This document shows, piece after piece, positions 1 to 64,000 of a DNA stretch of 64,000 nt. Numbering within the stretch: position 1 is the stretch's first letter; each line of letters begins with the position of its first letter. Source of the stretch: Engraulis encrasicolus (lineage: Eukaryota; Chordata; Actinopteri; Clupeiformes; Engraulidae); the NCBI RefSeq assembly GCF_034702125.1, contig NC_085871.1, positions 34,895,248-34,959,247 of the forward strand. The letters are read 5' to 3'. A model generated the notes under the pieces. The model worked only from the letters and a program-made list of their open reading frames with translations, was not told where the DNA came from and searched no databases. A program made the translations under genes and the position numbers.

Positions 1-238
1 ACAGTAGATTCTTACATATCAGTCAAGTTGAGCAATATGGCACAGAGACAAAGCAACATGATTATACATTTATTTACAAAGACGGTGATGTCTAACTGAC
101 TGATTATTTTCACCTGTATTCAGGATCTGTGAAAAAAAGACAGAAAGAATGAGATATATTGTCAATATGTAGAGCCCATTTACATGGATATGGATGTATG
201 TTTTAAAAAGATATATATCAACATACATGTATGTAGTA

Positions 239-507
239 CAGTTATGCTCAAAATAATAGTAGTGTCTTTACAAAGGTGAGTAAATATCACAATTCTTTGA
301 ATAAATTGTTCTTTAATGAGAACAAATACATACATATTTATATACATAATTTAATTACCTTCCTAAATGTTCTTACTCTGACATAGGATCTGCAGTGAAT
401 GTTCTGTGTCCCCACTGTATTTGGGCTCATTATAGTACAATTTGTTTGAAGAATTTTGAGATTTACTCACCTTTGCAAAGACACTGATATTCTTTTAAGC
501 ATAACGG
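239..507. mobile_element. Tc1/mariner-like MITE, TA-flanked
   Basis: 269 bp with near-matching ends: CAGTTATGCTCAAAATAATA on the left, its imperfect inverse on the right, and a shared inner block GTGTCTTT.CAAAGGTGAG. TA lies on both sides. No coding capacity. Positions 1-238 and 508-638 show nothing I recognise. Confidence 0.7.
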
Positions 508-638
508 TATGTGCGTGTAAATGAGGCCTAACGCACATCACAAACAGCTCTCAACATTCTTACCATATCCCACACATTCTAGCACACAAATGTAAACATT
601 CACTATGCCACCCAACCCACACAAATGTTCCTTGTCAC

Positions 639-63870
<63,232 letters not shown>

Positions 63871-63960
63871 CTGTCATTTTCAAAACAGAACAATATGTTA
63901 CAAGTAGATTTTTTTTTCAGTACAGGGTATTGGTCGCAGTCTGTAGAGCATTATATAGGG

Positions 63961-64000
63961 TAGGGATGCAAATGATTAATCGACTAATCGACTTTAATCG
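63961..64000. mobile_element. edge of a TAGGGATGCAAA-family MITE
   Basis: Starts TAGGGATGCAAATGATTAAT, matching the 5,531 element; truncated by the window end. Confidence 0.6.

Noticed and set aside
69..74. AATAAA on the minus strand as the collagen polyadenylation signal
   Set aside because: A single hexamer in AT-rich DNA without support for a 3' UTR up to this point.

Overview
This is a piece of a ray-finned fish (teleost) nuclear genome. It has small spliced exons with GT-AG introns, very long CA/GT microsatellites, a Tc1 transposon, L2-like LINEs, a DIRS-type retroelement, tRNA-derived SINEs and many hAT-like and TTAA-flanked MITEs. The species cannot be named from the sequence. The only host gene I can support fills almost the whole window on the minus strand. 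It is the 3' half of a collagen VII alpha-1 gene (col7a1 or its fish paralogue col7a1-like).

I could place 62 exons by reading conceptual splice junctions. Transcription runs from about 63,870 down to about 639. In transcript order: (i) 63,870-48,084, Gly-X-Y exons (E1-E23) of the central triple helix, 18-81 bp each, with several short imperfections; (ii) 47,986-25,577, fourteen non-collagenous exons (E24-E37), about 587 codons, at the position of the collagen VII hinge; (iii) 24,596-5,467, Gly-X-Y exons (E38-E59) of the C-terminal helix, about 445 residues; (iv) 5,103-639, the NC2 domain: a short Cys-containing linker (E60), a Glu-rich, sequon-bearing exon (E61) and a complete six-cysteine Kunitz domain (E62). 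E1-E59 all begin and end in phase 0. E60-E62 use phase 1, and their phases fit each other. The 5' part (NC1 with von Willebrand A and fibronectin III modules, and the first helix exons) must lie to the right of the window.

Collagen VII is the anchoring-fibril collagen of the dermal-epidermal junction. The assignment rests on the Kunitz domain, the acidic NC2, the Cys just after the helix, and hinge exons E23-E25, which resemble the human hinge. The unusual part is the size of the hinge: 39 residues in human (recalled), roughly fifteen times more here. It carries Glu/Tyr-rich blocks, basic blocks with dibasic-protease-like sites, and a 246-residue exon ending in an Arg/Glu-rich charged helix.

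The introns hold the mobile DNA: a TA-flanked Tc1 with an intact 337-codon transposase (58,548-60,165), two 5'-truncated L2-like LINEs (15.9-17.5 kb and 39.5-41.9 kb), a decayed DIRS element with a nested hAT MITE (31.2-34.4 kb), a SINE split by TTAA elements (28.2-29.6 kb), a 1.3 kb inverted-repeat element (7.5-8.8 kb), and hAT MITEs with exact 8-bp target duplications. No functional tRNA, rRNA, CRISPR array or second host gene was found.
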